Shown here piece after piece: positions 1 through 6,524 of a stretch of DNA of 7,783 nt. Source of the DNA: Chloroflexota bacterium (GTDB taxonomy: Bacteria; Chloroflexota; UBA6077; JACQUR01); the NCBI GenBank assembly GCA_016210245.1, contig JACQUR010000272.1, positions 1 through 7,783 of the forward strand, written 5' to 3'. Position numbers and translations under genes: made by a program. Below the pieces are notes generated by a model, which had not been told where the DNA came from, did not search any database, and was given only the letters and a program-made list of their open reading frames with translations. Positions within the stretch are counted from its first letter, which is position 1. Every line of letters starts with the position of its first letter.

Positions 1-119
1 CCGGACCTAACCCCCCCGCCCCCTTCCCTACCAGGGAAGGGGGAGCCGTAGGAGCGCAAGGCTTGCGCCCAGGTTCCCCCCTTCCCTGGTAGGGAAGGGG
101 GCGGGGGGGTTAGGTCCGG
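1..119. repeat. Long nested inverted repeat (43-bp perfect arms)
   Basis: Positions 1-43 are an exact reverse complement of 77-119. Each arm contains its own smaller palindrome (19-29 pairs with 33-43 around ACC; the mirror copy lies at 77-101). The centre holds a third palindrome, GCGCAAG-G-CTTGCGC, at 54-68. The whole element could form one long hairpin or a cruciform with side hairpins. It lies just past the stop of the last gene of the minus-strand operon, so it could stop transcription or protect the mRNA 3' end, but there is no T-run of the classical terminator kind. From memory, similar C/G-homopolymer hairpins are scattered between genes in Chloroflexota genomes; this was not checked. 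The left edge is at the window border, so the element may extend further. Confidence 0.9.
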
Positions 120-133
120 CCCCGTTCTCCCGC

Positions 134-871
134 TCATCCTGAGCTGGTCGAAGGACTTGAGCTGGTCGAAGGACTTGAGCTGGTCGAAGGACCTGAGCCG
201 GACGAAGGACCCCGCGTCTCCACCCCAGCCTGGCCGTCCGGTCCCACCAGGCCCAACTCGCGACCTTTGTCGATGGCCTCCTCGCGCGAGCGCGCGCCCA
301 GTTTCTCCAGGATGTGGGAGACGTGAAACTCCACCGTCTTCTTCGACAGGCCCAGCTCTTCGCCGATCTCCTGGTTGCGCCGGCGGACCGCCAGCAGCCG
401 CAGCACCTCCCTCTCCCGTTCGGTGAGCGGCTCCGCGCCCATCCAGAACGCCTCGGCGCCCGCGGCTACCAGGCCCGATCGGGCCGCCGCCGCCGCCATC
501 CGCACCGCGGCGACGATCTCATCGCCCGAGGCGGTCTTGCGCAGGTACCCCTGGATACCCAACTGCTGCAGCGCCCGAAAATACCCCACGTCGTCGTAGC
601 CGGTGAGCGCCAGCACCGCCACATCCGGGTACCAGGCGCGCACCCGCTGGGCGACGGCGACTCCGCTCACGTCGGGCAAGCGCAGGTCGAGCAGCAGGAC
701 GTCCGGGCGGTGGACATCGACCAGGCGCAGCGCCTCCCCACCCTTTGCGGCCACGCCGGCCACCTCGATGCCCGGCGCCTGCTCGAGCAGGATCTGCGTC
801 CCGGAGCGCATCACGGGGTGGTCGTCGACGAGGACGACGCGGATCGGTAGCTGCTCAACGTCCAGCGCCAT
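134..871 (-). CDS. NarL/LuxR-type response regulator, ComA-like
   Basis: A 245-aa two-component response regulator, expected to be a cytoplasmic DNA-binding transcription factor activated by phosphorylation. Residues about 10-128 form a receiver domain with acidic pair D16/D17, phosphoacceptor D62 in LLLDLRLPD, T90 and K112. Residues about 147-205 form a LuxR-type helix-turn-helix beginning PLTEREREVLRLL, with the recognition region LSKKTVEFHVSHI. The ATG at 869-871 follows a GGGAGG ribosome site about 5 nt upstream. The start overlaps the kinase gene by 17 bp (855-871), which predicts translational coupling and a cognate pair. It is called ComA-like because it is the last gene of a peptide/prenyl synthase/kinase operon; by sequence alone it is a generic NarL-family regulator. 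Oddity: after about residue 220 the protein is a low-complexity Ser/Pro/Thr tail encoded by an 18-bp tandem repeat. It is probably dispensable and acquired by repeat expansion or insertion. Confidence 0.93.
   Translation of the reverse strand: MALDVEQLPIRVVLVDDHPVMRSGTQILLEQAPGIEVAGVAAKGGEALRLVDVHRPDVLLLDLRLPDVSGVAVAQRVRAWYPDVAVLALTGYDDVGYFRALQQLGIQGYLRKTASGDEIVAAVRMAAAAARSGLVAAGAEAFWMGAEPLTEREREVLRLLAVRRRNQEIGEELGLSKKTVEFHVSHILEKLGARSREEAIDKGRELGLVGPDGQAGVETRGPSSGSGPSTSSSPSTSSSPSTSSG
139..210. repeat. Four 18-bp tandem repeats inside the response-regulator 3' end
   Basis: Four consecutive 18-bp units (139-156, 157-174, 175-192, 193-210) follow the pattern (c/t)TGAGCTGGTCGAAGGAC. The two central units are identical, the first differs at its first base, and the fourth has three changes. 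The unit resembles the very common bacterial intergenic repeat whose core reads like CCTGAGC(T)nGTCGAAGGA (recalled, not searched). On the minus strand the units are read in frame as a repeated SSSPST-type hexapeptide, because 18 is a multiple of 3. They therefore lengthen the protein without breaking it. Confidence 0.9.
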
Positions 872-3182
872 CGTTGCCTCCCAGTTGGATGTGGGCTAGC
901 ACGGCTGTTCCCCCCTCGCGATCGGCTTCCAAGGTCAGGACTCCTTCCCACGGTTTCAGGCGCTCGCGCATCCCGAGCGTCCCGAGGTGCGAGGAGGAGG
1001 CGCCGTTGGCATCGGCGGCGGCAGCGTGCCCCTGCCCGTTGTCGGCCACCTTCAACCAGATCCCCTCCCCGTTCTGTGACAGCGCCACCATGACCCGCGT
1101 AGCCTGGGCGTGCTTCAGGCAGTTGTTCAGCGCCTCCTGGGCCACGCGGTAGAGGGCGACTTCGAGATCGGCCGGCAGGCGCCCCCCGGGCGCCTGCGCG
1201 GTCGACTCGACGACCAGGCTGGCGGCGAGGTCGGAGCGGGCCCGGACGTCGTTGACCAGCCACTCCAGCCCGGCCGCCAGCCCGAAGTCGTCCAGGGCGA
1301 GCGGCCTCAGGTCGGTGCAGATCGCCCGCAAGGCGTCGATGATCTCGTCCACTGCCCGGCGGCAGCGCTCGATGTAGCGATCCTGGGGCGCGTCCTTCAG
1401 CTCGCGCGCCAGCAGGATCGCCCGCTGGAGCGGGTCATCGTGCAGGTCCAGGGCGATCCGTCGGCGCTCCTCCTCCTGGACGTGCATCAGTTGCGCGCTC
1501 AGAGCCGCCAGCGCGCGCTCCCGCTCCTCCAGGGCGCCCACCTGGGCCTCCAGGCGGCGGACGAGCAGCGCGTTCTGGAGCGCCGTGGCGACGAGCGGGG
1601 CGAGGGTGGCAACCAGCGCACTATCCTCTGGCGAGAGGTCCACGTCGTGTCGCTTCGGCCCGAGGACGAGCCTGCCGATGGCCACCCGCTCCGTGACCAG
1701 CGGCACGAGCTGGGCTGCAGTGCCCTCGCGCTGCACGCCACGGCCACCCTCCGCCGCGCTCGCCAGCGCCTCGACCTCGGCCGGGCACGTGCCCCAGCGG
1801 TGCAGCCGGGGAGGCGGGGCATCGGCGTCGAGCGCGATGGCCGCCCAGGAGAGGTCGAGGGTCCTGCCCAGCCGGCCGAGCACGTGCTGGGCGATCGTCT
1901 CGACCCCGCTCAGGCAGACGATCTCGCCGCCCAGTTGCCGCAGCGTTCCCGCGTAGTCGTAGACATCGTGGAACAGCACGCGCTCGAGCGCCCGGCGCAG
2001 CCAGGCCTGGACGAGCGGGAACGTCCCGGCGATGAGGGCGACGCTCAGCACGGTCGAGCCGAGCAGCGCCGCGAGGAAGCTACTCTGCCCCGCGGCCCCG
2101 CGCTCGAGCACGTCGAGGCCAACGGTATAGAGGGCGAGCAGCCCGATCCAGACGATGAGCGCCAGCATGCCTCGGCGGACGAGGCGCTCGATGCCCAGGA
2201 ACTGGCGGCTCAAGACGGCCCCGCCGAGGCTGGCCGGCAGGAGCACGATGCTGAGGATCGCGATGTCAGGCGGCACAAGGGCCCCGGTGCCCAGCAGGTA
2301 GGGGCCCAGGCTGAGCAGGCAGAAGGGGGCGAGGCCGGCAACTGTCCCGAGAGCGACCAGGCCCAGCGCTCGCCTAGCTTCCCGCTGCCCAGGCGATGCT
2401 CCGAGCAGAGCGGTGACGGCAAGCACGCTTGCCCCGACCAGGTCCGCTGCCAGGACGCTGAACAACACGTTTCGGACCGCGTCGTAGGCGGCGGAGTTGA
2501 AGGCGAGCACCCACCCATAGAGCAACACCAGCGCCGCATGCACAACCAGGCAGCCCACCGCTGACTGTCGGCCCGAGCGTACGCTGAGGCGGTTGATGGG
2601 AAAGGCAAGGAACAGCAGGAACGTCGTCGCGCCGAAGCTGACGAGGGCAACATACTCGAGCCCAAGTGCCCAGGTCGCCCCGGAGGGCGTGGCGATAGCA
2701 GCCACCAGCGCTGTCGCCGCCGCGACGGCGAATGCGAGGACAACACTGGCCGCAACAATGTCCGCCGCGAGCACGAAAACGATGCCGCCGACGGCTACGA
2801 AGCACCCCGCGGTTGCGAGGAAGCTCAGGCGCTGAAGGTCAGAGGCCAGAATAGCCAATGAGCCGACTGATGCGGTAACTACTTGCCCGGAGGCGGACTG
2901 CACTTGAACGACGGACGCGGCAGCTACAGCGGACGGGTCGTCACGCAGTGTAACCGGTTCACCTGCAACCGCAGTGACGGTATCTCCTGGCCGAACCCCA
3001 GCATCCCAAGCCCAGCCGGCCGGCTGCACCCAGGTGGCCACGAGGAGGTCGCCTCTGCGTTCAGCGCGCAGCCCTAGCCAGCCGGGGCGGCTGGTTTCGG
3101 CCAGGCTGAGCTGGCCGAAACCAAGCAAGGCCACGACAACCGCTGTGGCGGTCACCCAGCGTGCGCCGCAACGCCACTGCAT
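855..3182 (-). CDS. Membrane sensor histidine kinase with PDZ and GAF domains, ComP-like
   Basis: A 775-aa sensor kinase. After a first hydrophobic helix (about 9-28) comes an outside loop with a PDZ-like fold (about 32-78, core GWAWDAGVRPGDTVTAVAG). About nine more hydrophobic segments follow between residues 120 and 392. Next come a GAF-like domain (about 410-540), a short coiled coil (about 540-575), a HisKA_3 dimerisation domain with phospho-acceptor H581 in ALDLHDD, and an HATPase_c domain with N686/N687 (QEALNN) and the DNGQG box (714-718). TM1-PDZ-multi-TM-HisKA_3 is the layout recalled for Bacillus ComP, the ComX pheromone receptor. The chosen ATG (3180-3182) lies 10 nt after the synthase stop with a weak AGGA; an in-frame GTG at 3224 would add 14 residues but has no ribosome site and overlaps the upstream gene. 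Kinase class is certain; peptide sensing is inferred from context. Confidence 0.92.
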   Translation of the reverse strand: MQWRCGARWVTATAVVVALLGFGQLSLAETSRPGWLGLRAERRGDLLVATWVQPAGWAWDAGVRPGDTVTAVAGEPVTLRDDPSAVAAASVVQVQSASGQVVTASVGSLAILASDLQRLSFLATAGCFVAVGGIVFVLAADIVAASVVLAFAVAAATALVAAIATPSGATWALGLEYVALVSFGATTFLLFLAFPINRLSVRSGRQSAVGCLVVHAALVLLYGWVLAFNSAAYDAVRNVLFSVLAADLVGASVLAVTALLGASPGQREARRALGLVALGTVAGLAPFCLLSLGPYLLGTGALVPPDIAILSIVLLPASLGGAVLSRQFLGIERLVRRGMLALIVWIGLLALYTVGLDVLERGAAGQSSFLAALLGSTVLSVALIAGTFPLVQAWLRRALERVLFHDVYDYAGTLRQLGGEIVCLSGVETIAQHVLGRLGRTLDLSWAAIALDADAPPPRLHRWGTCPAEVEALASAAEGGRGVQREGTAAQLVPLVTERVAIGRLVLGPKRHDVDLSPEDSALVATLAPLVATALQNALLVRRLEAQVGALEERERALAALSAQLMHVQEEERRRIALDLHDDPLQRAILLARELKDAPQDRYIERCRRAVDEIIDALRAICTDLRPLALDDFGLAAGLEWLVNDVRARSDLAASLVVESTAQAPGGRLPADLEVALYRVAQEALNNCLKHAQATRVMVALSQNGEGIWLKVADNGQGHAAAADANGASSSHLGTLGMRERLKPWEGVLTLEADREGGTAVLAHIQLGGNDGAGR

Positions 3183-3192
3183 CGCATCCGTC

Positions 3193-4179
3193 CTAGTGTG
3201 CTTCCCCCTGCGTCCGCTGGGCACCCGTCGTGGGCACCAGGCGGCGCAGGCGCAAGACCTCCTCGCGCCCCGTTAGCCTGGCTAGTGCCGCCAGTCCATC
3301 GAACGCCTCACGGCGATGGCTGTCGGCCACGACCCAGGCGTAGTGCAAAGCGCCCAGGTCGCGAATCGTCGTCGCCAACTGCTCCTCCTTCTCGTCTGTG
3401 TGCGGCGCAGTACCCTCGTACCAGGTCAGGACGGAGGAGAGACCCTCCTCGCGGGCGCAGCGCAGGGCGTAGGCGACGGGCAGAGTCTTCTTTCGTCGGC
3501 GGAGGTCGCTTCCTCGCGCCGGGTCATCGGGAGCCACGCCGGCCAGGTCATTGAGAAGTTGGCCGACGACCCCCACATGGGTGCCGAACTGACCTACCAC
3601 CTCCAATACTGCTGGATTGTCCGTCGCGACCGCCGCCCCCACCTTGCACGCCATAGCGACCAGCGATCCAGACTTCCAGCGGGTCATCTCGTGCGCCATC
3701 TCCTCGCTCACCTCCGACCTGGTCTCGAACATCAGGTCGAGGTCCTGCCCCGTGCATGAGGTCACCATGCCCTCAGCGAGCAGCAACCCGATCAGGCGTG
3801 CCCGCTCCGCACCGAGTCGCCCAGCCAACTGGCACGCGCAGTACTGGCCCAGCCAGCTCAAGGCCATGCTCGCGTTCAGCGCGCGCGTCCACTGCCCGAT
3901 CCGGCTGTCCCACTCGTCATCGGCTATGTCGTCGGCGATATCAGTGGAGGAGATGGCGAATTCCACCGCCGCCGCGGCGCCGATCGCAGCCTCTGGATCA
4001 CCGCCCAGTGCTTCACACGGATCGAGCACGAAGGACGGCCAGTTCATCGGGCGCTGCGGGGCGAGGAAATCCGGCCTGGCCATGAGCCGAGTTAGCAGAT
4101 CGCGGAACGCTGCGGAACCAGAGGCTTGAGCAATCATGGCACGAACGTGATCCGCGACCTGGGTGAAGCGATCCGTCAC
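3193..4179 (-). CDS. Isoprenyl diphosphate synthase family protein, ComQ-like
   Basis: A 328-aa all-alpha polyprenyl synthase homologue. The first Asp-rich motif DDIADDE (83-89) is intact. GQDLDL (144-149), KSGSLVAMACKVGA (169-182) and the downstream basic LRRRKKTLP stretch also match the family. The second Asp-rich motif is reduced to NDLAG (210-214) where chain-elongating synthases have DDxxD. A weakened second motif is what I recall for ComQ, which binds a prenyl diphosphate and transfers it to a Trp of ComX. The gene sits between the small Trp-containing peptide gene and the kinase gene, which favours a modifying role over bulk isoprenoid synthesis. Start: the GTG at 4177-4179 follows GGAGAGG (4183-4189). 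An in-frame GTG at 4191 (332 aa) has no ribosome site. Alternative: an ordinary or inactive prenyl synthase. Confidence 0.87.
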   Translation of the reverse strand: MTDRFTQVADHVRAMIAQASGSAAFRDLLTRLMARPDFLAPQRPMNWPSFVLDPCEALGGDPEAAIGAAAAVEFAISSTDIADDIADDEWDSRIGQWTRALNASMALSWLGQYCACQLAGRLGAERARLIGLLLAEGMVTSCTGQDLDLMFETRSEVSEEMAHEMTRWKSGSLVAMACKVGAAVATDNPAVLEVVGQFGTHVGVVGQLLNDLAGVAPDDPARGSDLRRRKKTLPVAYALRCAREEGLSSVLTWYEGTAPHTDEKEEQLATTIRDLGALHYAWVVADSHRREAFDGLAALARLTGREEVLRLRRLVPTTGAQRTQGEAH

Positions 4180-4205
4180 CCGCCTCTCCACGAAGATCGG
4201 ACTGG

Positions 4206-4421
4206 TCAGTAGGATTGCTCTGCAGGTGCCTTGGCGGCCCAGATGGCCGAGTCGCCCGGTGGCACCAGCCGCTCGATCTTGCCACCGACGCTCCGCACCC
4301 GGCGCCGCAAGGCCACGAAGGCCTCCCGCTCGGCCGGCGACATGCGCCGCAACGCACCCCCGTCAGGACGCTCGCCCTTCGCTACCGCTCGAACTGCCTC
4401 GTGCAGTGCTGTCAGGTCCAT
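4206..4421 (-). CDS. Small peptide, candidate ComX-like pheromone precursor
   Basis: A 71-aa peptide with no signal sequence and no membrane helix. It has a charged helical middle (RRMSPAEREAFVALRR, 25-40) and the C-terminal segment GDSAIWAAKAPAEQSY (56-71). W61 is the only Trp. ComX precursors in Bacillus are about 55-73 aa, lack a classical signal peptide, and are cut to a short C-terminal peptide carrying a prenylated Trp. Size, Trp placement and a following ComQ-like gene all fit. Differences: Trp is 11th from the C-terminus here, against about 3rd-6th in known ComX peptides, and no confident sequence similarity can be claimed by eye. Start: the ATG at 4419-4421 has an excellent AGGAGG six bases upstream; a longer in-frame reading from 4496 would run through leader hairpins and is unlikely. 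The stop is 26 nt before the synthase start, consistent with one operon. Confidence 0.75.
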   Translation of the reverse strand: MDLTALHEAVRAVAKGERPDGGALRRMSPAEREAFVALRRRVRSVGGKIERLVPPGDSAIWAAKAPAEQSY

Positions 4422-4427
4422 GTGCTC

Positions 4428-4433
4428 CCTCCT
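4428..4433 (-). promoter_or_regulatory. Strong Shine-Dalgarno of the peptide gene
   Basis: AGGAGG on the minus strand, separated by GAGCAC from the ATG at 4421. It is a perfect anti-16S match with 6-nt spacing, and it decides the start of the 71-aa peptide. It is the strongest ribosome site in the operon, as expected if the secreted peptide is needed in larger amounts than the enzyme and the kinase. Confidence 0.85.
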
Positions 4434-4453
4434 GTGTGCAGGTAGTATGTGGT

Positions 4454-4506
4454 GGCCGCACCGCCTGGCGGAGCGGCCCCCTGTTTCATAACACAAATGG
4501 GGGCCG
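4454..4506 (-). promoter_or_regulatory. Two overlapping, mutually exclusive hairpins in the peptide-gene leader
   Basis: Hairpin A pairs 4474-4481 with 4499-4506 (CGGCCCCC/GGGGGCCG, 8 bp perfect), with an additional inner pairing TGTT/AACA (4482-4485 with 4490-4493). Hairpin B pairs 4454-4459 with 4473-4478 (GGCCGC/GCGGCC), continued after one A.A mismatch by CCGCC/GGCGG (4461-4465 with 4467-4471; the innermost pairs would open to make the loop). Bases 4474-4478 belong to both stems, so A and B cannot form together in one RNA. They may terminate the upstream c-di-GMP gene transcript, though no T-run follows, or form an attenuator-like switch. A weak promoter-like pair could also lie here: TTCTCA (4509-4514), 18-nt spacer, TATGAA (4485-4490). 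If that promoter is real, hairpin A would not be transcribed from it. Confidence 0.45.
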
Positions 4507-4515
4507 TTTGAGAAC

Positions 4516-4527
4516 AGGGTTAACCCT
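4516..4527. promoter_or_regulatory. 12-bp perfect palindrome, candidate operator
   Basis: AGGGTTAACCCT is perfectly self-complementary. It lies 95 bp upstream of the peptide-gene start and just outside the stop of the c-di-GMP gene. It abuts the weak candidate -35 (4509-4514), where activators of the NarL family often bind as dimers. It does not match the Bacillus ComA box (TTGCGG-N4-CCGCAA) that I recall. Function is inferred from position and symmetry only; the same palindrome was not noticed elsewhere in the window. Confidence 0.4.
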
Positions 4528-4533
4528 AGGTTT

Positions 4534-6294
4534 TTATGTTAAGTTGCTGGTACTCTGTGACTTCTGGTTCCTGCTCCCCTGCGGTTTCGGCCCCCAGGGC
4601 GACTCGGCCAGCCAGCGGACCAGCTCGGGCGCGGGCAGGGGGCGGCTCAGGTAATAGCCCTGGGCGGCGTCGCAGCCCAGGGCGGCCAGGTGGTCCAGGG
4701 TGGCCTGGTTCTCCACCCCTTCGGCTACCACGCTGAGGCCCAGGCTGTGGGCCAGCTCGATGGTCGCCCGCACGATGGCCAGGTCCTTCCTGTCTACGGC
4801 CATGGTGCGCACGAAGGTCTTGTCGATCTTCAGCTCGTCCACCGGCAGCCGCTTCAGGTAGGCCAGCGACGAGTAGCCAGTGCCAAAGTCGTCGATGCTG
4901 ATCCGCACTCCCATCGCCTGCAGGCGCCCGAGCACCTCTATCGCCCGGTGGGGATTGGTCATCACGGCGCTCTCGGTGATCTCCACGCTCGGCCAGGGAG
5001 GCGGCAGGCCCCAGGTGGCCAGCAGCGTGGCGATCATGCCCGGCAGGTGCGGGTCGTGGAGGTTGCGGGCCGAGAGGTTCACGGCCACCGGGAGGGCCAG
5101 CCCGGCCTGGCGCCAGGCCTGGCACTGGCGCAGGGCCTGGCCCAGCACCCACCGACTGAGAGGCTGGATCAAGCCCGTTCGCTCGGCCAGGGTGATGAAC
5201 TGGTCGGGCGGGATCAGGCCGCGCTGTGGGTGCTGCCAGCGGACCAGCGCCTCCAGGCCCACCACCTGGCCGCTCTTGAAGTGTACCTGGGGTTGGTAGT
5301 GCAGGAGCAGTTGCTCCTGCTCGATGGCCGTGCGCAGCTCGCCCATGAGCGCCAGACGGTGCGGCGTGTGCTGGTCCTGCTCGGAGGTGTAGACCGCGTA
5401 CCCGCCTCGGCCCCGCTTGGCCAGGTACATGGCGATATCCGCGCGGCGCAGCAGCGTCTCCACGTCCTCGCCGTGAAGCGGGTAGAGGGCAATGCCAATG
5501 CTCATCCCGACGTCGAGGCTCTGCCCCTCGACCACGAAGAGTTCTTCCAGGGCGTGCAGCAGCTTGCGCGCGGCCAGGGTGGCGCCCTCGCCGTTGGTTC
5601 CGGGCAGCACCACCGCGAACTCGTCTCCGCCCAGGCGGGCGACCGTGTCGGAGGCCCGCAGCACACCCCGCAGGCGCTGGCCCACCTGTTGCACCAGCAG
5701 GTCGCCGGCGCAGTGGCCAAGCGCGTCGTTCACCTCCTTGAAGCGGTCCAGGTCCATCACCAGCAGGGCGAGCGCGGCATTGTTCCGGCGGGCGGTGAGG
5801 ATGGCCTGGTGCAGCCGGTCGTAGAGCAGGGCGCGGTTGGGGAGGCCGGTCAGGGCATCGTGCAGCGCTTGCAGCGCTGGTGCTGCATCGATCCGCTTGC
5901 GCTCCGCAATGCGGGCAACGTGTCGCTCGGCGACAGCGAGACGCGCCTCCAGGGCCGCAAGCGCGCACGGCTGTTCGAGGCACAGGTAGTCATCGGCGCT
6001 GGCGTCGAGGGCAGCCGCGAGCCCCTGGGGAGTTTCCCGTCCGGCGATTGCCAGGATCACGCTGGTGTCGCCGCGCGGCGCACCTCGGATCCGGGCGCAG
6101 AGCTCCAGTCCATCCTTGCCGGGCAGGAACGAACCGGAGGCGACCAGGACGACGAGCGGAAAGGCCTCCCGCTGCCAGGCCTGCCAGGCCGTCTCGGCAT
6201 CGGCGAGCGCCGCCACCTCGTGTCCGCGCAGCAGCAACGCGCGCTCCACGAGGGCGCGCACCTCGGGCTCTGCTCCAACGGCGAGCGTTCTCAT
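4534..6294 (-). CDS. Bifunctional GGDEF-EAL cyclic-di-GMP protein with degenerate receiver
   Basis: A 586-aa cytoplasmic protein. Residues about 1-128 fold like a receiver but lack its active site: the phospho-Asp position in VVLVASGSFLPG is Ala/Ser, the N-terminal acidic pair is reduced to GAEPE, and the usual K-P is CLEQP. Residues about 140-305 form a diguanylate cyclase domain with intact GGDEF (222-226) and an inhibitory RxxD site, RASD (213-216), five residues before it. Residues about 312-565 form an EAL phosphodiesterase domain with EAL (348-350), NLSARNL (406-412), EITES (438-442), DDFGTGYSSL (468-477), KIDK (489-492), AEGVEN (524-529) and QGYYLSRPL (545-553), so catalysis looks intact. 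The ATG at 6292-6294 follows a purine-rich GGGGAGGGGAGGAG. Open reading continues upstream through the intergenic repeat but is not coding. The neighbouring peptide operon follows on the same strand after 112 bp. Confidence 0.94.
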   Translation of the reverse strand: MRTLAVGAEPEVRALVERALLLRGHEVAALADAETAWQAWQREAFPLVVLVASGSFLPGKDGLELCARIRGAPRGDTSVILAIAGRETPQGLAAALDASADDYLCLEQPCALAALEARLAVAERHVARIAERKRIDAAPALQALHDALTGLPNRALLYDRLHQAILTARRNNAALALLVMDLDRFKEVNDALGHCAGDLLVQQVGQRLRGVLRASDTVARLGGDEFAVVLPGTNGEGATLAARKLLHALEELFVVEGQSLDVGMSIGIALYPLHGEDVETLLRRADIAMYLAKRGRGGYAVYTSEQDQHTPHRLALMGELRTAIEQEQLLLHYQPQVHFKSGQVVGLEALVRWQHPQRGLIPPDQFITLAERTGLIQPLSRWVLGQALRQCQAWRQAGLALPVAVNLSARNLHDPHLPGMIATLLATWGLPPPWPSVEITESAVMTNPHRAIEVLGRLQAMGVRISIDDFGTGYSSLAYLKRLPVDELKIDKTFVRTMAVDRKDLAIVRATIELAHSLGLSVVAEGVENQATLDHLAALGCDAAQGYYLSRPLPAPELVRWLAESPWGPKPQGSRNQKSQSTSNLT

Positions 6295-6524
6295 CTCCTC
6301 CCCTCCCCCGCCCATCTTCGCACGCCAGACTCGCCGGAAACACGCCGGACTGAAACGTGCAAGCCGGCCATGGATGCAGCCGGCTCGGTGGGTGTGCCAG
6401 GTGTTCGCGCAGGGTGATGGGTAAGAGGCGCCCGCGCTGGAGCATCGGTCGAGTAGTCGGGGGCGTCCAGGGCTTGTGCCGGGTGGGGAGCGGGATGGGA
6501 CAACCGAGCGGTCGCTCCCCCTGC

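Noticed and set aside
134..220. Possible CRISPR array from short tandem repeats
   Set aside because: The 18-bp units are contiguous with no spacers and are coding. They are a simple tandem repeat.
1110..2564. Long plus-strand open frame of 484 codons
   Set aside because: It is antisense to the kinase gene, whose domains are unmistakable. The translation is Gln/Arg/Glu-rich low-complexity sequence, typical of the opposite strand of GC-rich genes.
4422..4496. 25-residue N-terminal extension of the small peptide
   Set aside because: It would be translated from the leader hairpins. An ideal AGGAGG with 6-nt spacing precedes the internal ATG at 4421.
4454..4506. Rho-independent terminator after the GGDEF-EAL gene
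   Set aside because: The stems are strong but no T-run follows on the minus strand, so it is recorded as leader structure, not as a terminator.
4690..6417. Plus-strand open frame of 575 codons
   Set aside because: It is antisense to the GGDEF-EAL gene, with no recognisable domain and biased composition. It is a shadow frame.
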